Assembly (NCBI RefSeq): GCF_001640805.2
Contig: NC_066850.1
Coordinates: 17,605,036-17,669,035 of the forward strand
Length of the DNA stretch: 64,000 nt
Reading direction: 5' to 3'
DNA from: Lates calcarifer
Lineage: Eukaryota > Chordata > Actinopteri > Centropomidae
The notes below the pieces were generated by a model. It ran no database searches, was not told the DNA's origin, and saw only the letters and a program-made list of their open reading frames with translations. The translations under genes and the position numbers were made by a program. Positions 60,862 through 64,000 of this stretch are shown piece after piece; the stretch's first letter is position 1; the number at the start of each line of letters is the position of its first letter.

Positions 60862-63800
60862 CTGTGGGAGAAAACGGGTCAGATCATTTAGCGATGTCGC
60901 AAACTCTTGCTTCAGTGAGCTGAAAATGAGCTGTTATCACAGTTTTTCTCTTAGCCACACTGGATCTCTCTCTCACACACACACACACACACCACACACA
61001 CACCTGTAGATGTTGGGGTCGAGGAGTACAGCCGTGTCCGTCGGCAGCTTTGACAGATGAACTACCTTGGTCTTCTGCTGCAATCTGTCGCTCTCATTCA
61101 CCCACACATCTGGCAGTCTGACACACGGGGACAAGTTTCATGAACACATTTAGAACTGCATCTCAAATACGCTTTCAAGAAGAGATGATGCTGAACTTAG
61201 TCTCTTAGAGACTGAAACAGTCGAGGACAACAGCTAAAACTGTTTTCATGATCACTGACTGTGTAAATGTATTCGATTAGAAATGCTTTGTTCACTTCAT
61301 CTGAAGAGTTAGAGAACCTACACTGTGGTTGTTGTTCCGCAATTACACACAGTATATCTGCAGCATTAGATTAGAGACTGCAGGTGCAGCATGCATTGTG
61401 TTGCTGTTGCATGATGGCTACAGGTGTTGAACTGAGCGAGAGTTATGGACTTTATTTAACATCAGCTGTGAACTGCATGGTTGCTAAGAATGAGCAACGA
61501 ACCCAACACAGCCAGACAGCTCTAATTTAAGATGTGTTTTGATGTTGTGTATCTGTAATGTTTAAAGCAGTTAAACTAATCTAATCCATCATTTTGTTTG
61601 ACTGCTAAATGAGGCTGAGGCAAGCAGAGCAGGAGGAGAGGTGAGGACAGGAAGAGAGTGATGAGTGGAGAAGAACAGGTCTTACATGTCTTCAGGTGTC
61701 CAGTGCAACAGAACCTTTACTTTCCCAGAGTCCTCTGTCCTCTTGGCTATCACCTGAGAAAACAAACAAACAAACAAACAAACAGCTCTCATCCCTCCAC
61801 AAAATGTAGTGTTCAGCTAAAAATCAACAAAACCAACGGTCAATTCAAGATAGTTTTATTTATCAGAATCACAACAAAAGTTATTTCAGCAGTGACTTCT
61901 TGGTCAGGTGGATACTATGATAAGAGTGTAATGTGTTTTACAGAATTCATGGAGTGCACAGTGTGTGTGGGAGCTCACTGTGCTGTGGAAGACCACACTG
62001 TGTCCGTTGCCCAGGCTCTCGATGTGTGTTGCCAGGTTGAGGCAGATGGCTCGATGACGGATGGCGTCCATGGTCTGAGCATCGAAGAAGTCGTGAGGTC
62101 GGGCTGGAAATATAGAAAAAAAAAATATTTTCAATACGACTAATAAGAAGTTTGTGTGTGTGTGAATCTATTGTGAATATATGGCATTATATATTGTGTG
62201 TGTTGTCCATACGGAGCGAGCGTCTGTGTTTGTTCTTGAGTTTCCTCCTCTTGTTGAGACCAGCTTTGGACGGAGACTCCTCCTTCACTTTGCCCTGGTT
62301 GGACACTTTGGATGAACTCTGTGAGCTGAAGTGAGTGGGGACGTGACGTGCCAGCCCCCCCTGAGACGCAAACGTGGCGTTGCAGCCCCCCACCACACAC
62401 TGCACAAACACAGATGATTCAGACAGTGAGATCAGGTGTATGTTTTCCTACTCTAGCTGATGACTGAGTGATTTGACCAGTGTGATGTAAATGTAGTCTC
62501 AGCTGGTAGCTGAGGAGTGTGTGTGTGTGTGTGTGTGTGTGTGTTGTCACCTTGAATGGTTTGTCCCCGCTGTGGGTCAGCATGTGTCTCTGCAGCCAGC
62601 TCTGACTGGTTGAAGGTGTGTTGTACACTTTACAGCCCTTCCACAGACACACAAACACCTGTGTGGCATACACATGCAAACACACACAAACAGTCAATAC
62701 ACGGATAAACAGGTTGTAGTAGTAGTTGTGTTGAAATTCTATAACTTAAAAAAAAAACCTTAATGCATATTGTTTGCACAAGTTTCATTTGGTCCACCTC
62801 CCTCAGTGGCCTGGAGTTCTCCAGACATTTTCCACAGCAGGAACATGGAACAGAGTGTGTCCAGTTCTGCTTTTGTTTCCACTTTTCCACTCACTTTGGG
62901 AACAACTCATGGGAACTACCTTTGGGAACTGATCAGGAGGTGATGCAATTTAAGTTCTGGGTACTTTCAGGGGAAGAGGCAGTGCTGTCGATTGGATCAA
63001 CAGATGTAACCTCCATTTAACCTCCAGCATTTTATGTTTGAAGGAAAGTCTGTATAACATTCAAGGATTAGACAATTACATATTATTCACAGCATTAGAT
63101 GTTAAATGGAGGGTGTTTCCCACAGAGCGTTGCATTATTAGGTTGTCATGTTGCTAGGCTATCAAGTTCAAGTTCAGAGTCTAAACCTGCGGGACCTTCT
63201 GACGACTGCTGTGACGTATTTTGCCTCAGATGGAATAAAATGATGATGAGTAAAAATAAGTCCAATGCATCTCCCAACATCTTTACTGCAGCAACACACC
63301 AGGGACCGAATCATCTGTCAAGCAGCCGAGTCATGCCGGCTGTCACCGATGAGGAATTGAAAAGCATTCTGAAAAACGCCAACTGTCAGAGGAAACATAA
63401 CCACAGCTTCCCAGAGCCTGACAGGAGTCTGAGTACGTGACTGATAGACAAGCTACACAAATGTGTGATGTACATGATCATCTAATGGAAGGACTTACTT
63501 TTACATCTTATATCTGTGCAATTACTCAGTCTGGAGTAGAGTGTAGTATATGAGCACCCAATCTGTGAAAAACCTGAGAATCAACATCCTCACCAAACAG
63601 TACTGGTCAAAGCTGGCTATCAGATGTTTACTGAACATCTGTCCATTTATTCCTATTACACCCTGCACTCTGTGGTTGGATCTGATTATGTTCTAACTGT
63701 CGTTTTCTTCAAGGACGACTCACACCAGCTTTTTAAAGAATCCTGTTTCAGTTATTTGACGCCACAGGAGCTTACTTTAAAAAAAAAAAAAAACTAATGA

Positions 63801-64000
63801 CATTAAAACACCTTAGGCAGCAGCACACACATAGTGTAAGCTGACAGTGAGACACTGACCCCTCCTCTCTGTCCGTCCACATGTGTGGCTCTGATGTGTT
63901 CAGCCAGGTCGGGGCTGCTGGGAAACAGCAGCTGGCAGTGGTCCCAGCAGCATGTGTAGCTCAGAGACTTCCCTCCCGCTGGCACCGAGCCGCTCCCGGA
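60849..64000 (-). CDS. aebp2: AEBP2, zinc-finger cofactor of Polycomb repressive complex 2 (partial: last 7 coding exons)
   Basis: Nuclear DNA-binding accessory subunit of PRC2, which helps target and stimulate H3K27 methylation. Seven exons total 756 nt (251 codons plus TAA) with every phase consistent; the 5' part runs off the right edge. Numbering from the first full codon in the window, three C2H2-type fingers are seen: C17/C22-H35/H40, C51/C56-H72/H76 and C84/C89-H102/H106. A basic linker ([20 protein letters not shown]) follows, then the conserved C-terminal region ([76 protein letters not shown]). The protein ends MFF, not the longer basic tail I recall from mammals, so this may be one of several C termini. 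Confidence 0.96.
60972..61003 (-). repeat. (CA)n covering an AEBP2 donor (GT on the gene strand)
   Basis: On the AEBP2 strand the intron begins directly with a GT repeat, so the donor dinucleotide is the first unit of a microsatellite-like run. Confidence 0.85.
61004..61117 (-). CDS. aebp2: AEBP2 exon, C-terminal region ([11 protein letters not shown])
   Basis: Completes an Ile codon, then [20 protein letters not shown] ... LLDPNIY and two bases of Arg. Donor AG|gtgtgt begins a GT repeat. Confidence 0.95.
61686..61753 (-). CDS. aebp2: AEBP2 exon, C-terminal region ([11 protein letters not shown])
   Basis: 22 codons plus two bases ([20 protein letters not shown], then ED). Acceptor ttctcag, donor AT|gtaaga. 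A short (AAAC)n repeat lies just upstream of the acceptor. Confidence 0.95.
61762..61783 (+). repeat. (AAAC)n tract
   Basis: About five and a half AAAC/AACA units; on the AEBP2 strand this is TTTG-rich and supplies the pyrimidine tract of an acceptor. Confidence 0.9.
61979..62103 (-). CDS. aebp2: AEBP2 exon, start of the conserved C-terminal region
   Basis: Completes a Pro codon, then [20 protein letters not shown] ... GHSVVFHST. Acceptor ttccag, donor ACA|gtgagc. Confidence 0.96.
62213..62399 (-). CDS. aebp2: AEBP2 exon with zinc finger 3 and basic linker
   Basis: 62 codons plus one base ([20 protein letters not shown] ... [14 protein letters not shown]). Acceptor ttgtgcag, donor CTCC|gtatgg. 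Confidence 0.96.
62518..62544 (+). repeat. (GT)n in AEBP2 intron
   Basis: About 13 GT units six bases from the donor of the zinc-finger 2 exon. Confidence 0.9.
62551..62658 (-). CDS. aebp2: AEBP2 exon with zinc finger 2
   Basis: Thirty-six codons ([20 protein letters not shown] ... [12 protein letters not shown]). Donor AAG|gtgaca is followed at once by a (CA)n tract. Acceptor cacacag. Confidence 0.96.
62659..63859 (-). other. AEBP2 intron between zinc-finger 1 and 2 exons
   Basis: 1.2-kb intron. A plus-strand open frame (63099-63440, 113 codons) has no resemblance I recognise. The stretch GGTGTTTCCCACAGAGCGTT at about 63112-63131 resembles the edge of a fish transposon, but this is not secure. 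A poly-A run lies at 63779-63793. Confidence 0.45.
63860..64000 (-). CDS. aebp2: AEBP2 exon with zinc finger 1 (5' end outside window)
   Basis: At least 47 codons ([18 protein letters not shown] ... [20 protein letters not shown]). Donor GGG|gtcagt. The upstream boundary is not visible. Confidence 0.93.

Noticed and set aside
63099..63440. 113-codon plus-strand open frame in the AEBP2 intron
   Set aside because: Serine-rich, no family resemblance, intronic and antisense; possibly transposon-derived. Not enough evidence to call a gene.

Overview
The window is a vertebrate nuclear locus, almost certainly from a ray-finned (probably percomorph) fish. Genes are split into short exons with GT-AG introns, the DNA is AT-rich with abundant (CA)n/(GT)n microsatellites, and the interspersed repeats (Tc1/mariner, hAT, L2-like LINE tails) are types common in teleosts. 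All gene names come from recognising translated exons; no database search was run. No bacterial, viral, CRISPR or biosynthetic system is present.

Layout. 1-5349 is non-coding upstream DNA. 5350-55249 (+) is a complete COG5 gene: 22 coding exons whose lengths sum to 2448 nt (815 codons plus stop), with every exon-exon phase agreeing. Its sixth intron is about 21 kb and carries, on the opposite strand (16680-18990), a complete three-coding-exon GPR22 gene (440 aa). 55941-59708 (-) is a complete five-exon NDUFA5 gene (116 aa), tail-to-tail with COG5; their poly(A) signals are only about 20 bp apart, so the two transcripts probably overlap at their 3' ends. 60849-64000 (-) holds the last seven coding exons of AEBP2 (251 codons plus stop in the window); its 5' part lies beyond the right edge.

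Function. COG5 is a subunit of the conserved oligomeric Golgi tethering complex, GPR22 an orphan class A G-protein-coupled receptor, NDUFA5 an accessory subunit of mitochondrial complex I, and AEBP2 a zinc-finger cofactor of Polycomb repressive complex 2. They do not form one pathway. What is noteworthy is the architecture: a nested antisense receptor gene, overlapping convergent 3' ends, a GC-AG intron, a (TG)28 tract abutting the COG5 exon 18 acceptor, and datable transposon insertions, including a hAT-type element with a perfect 8-bp target duplication.
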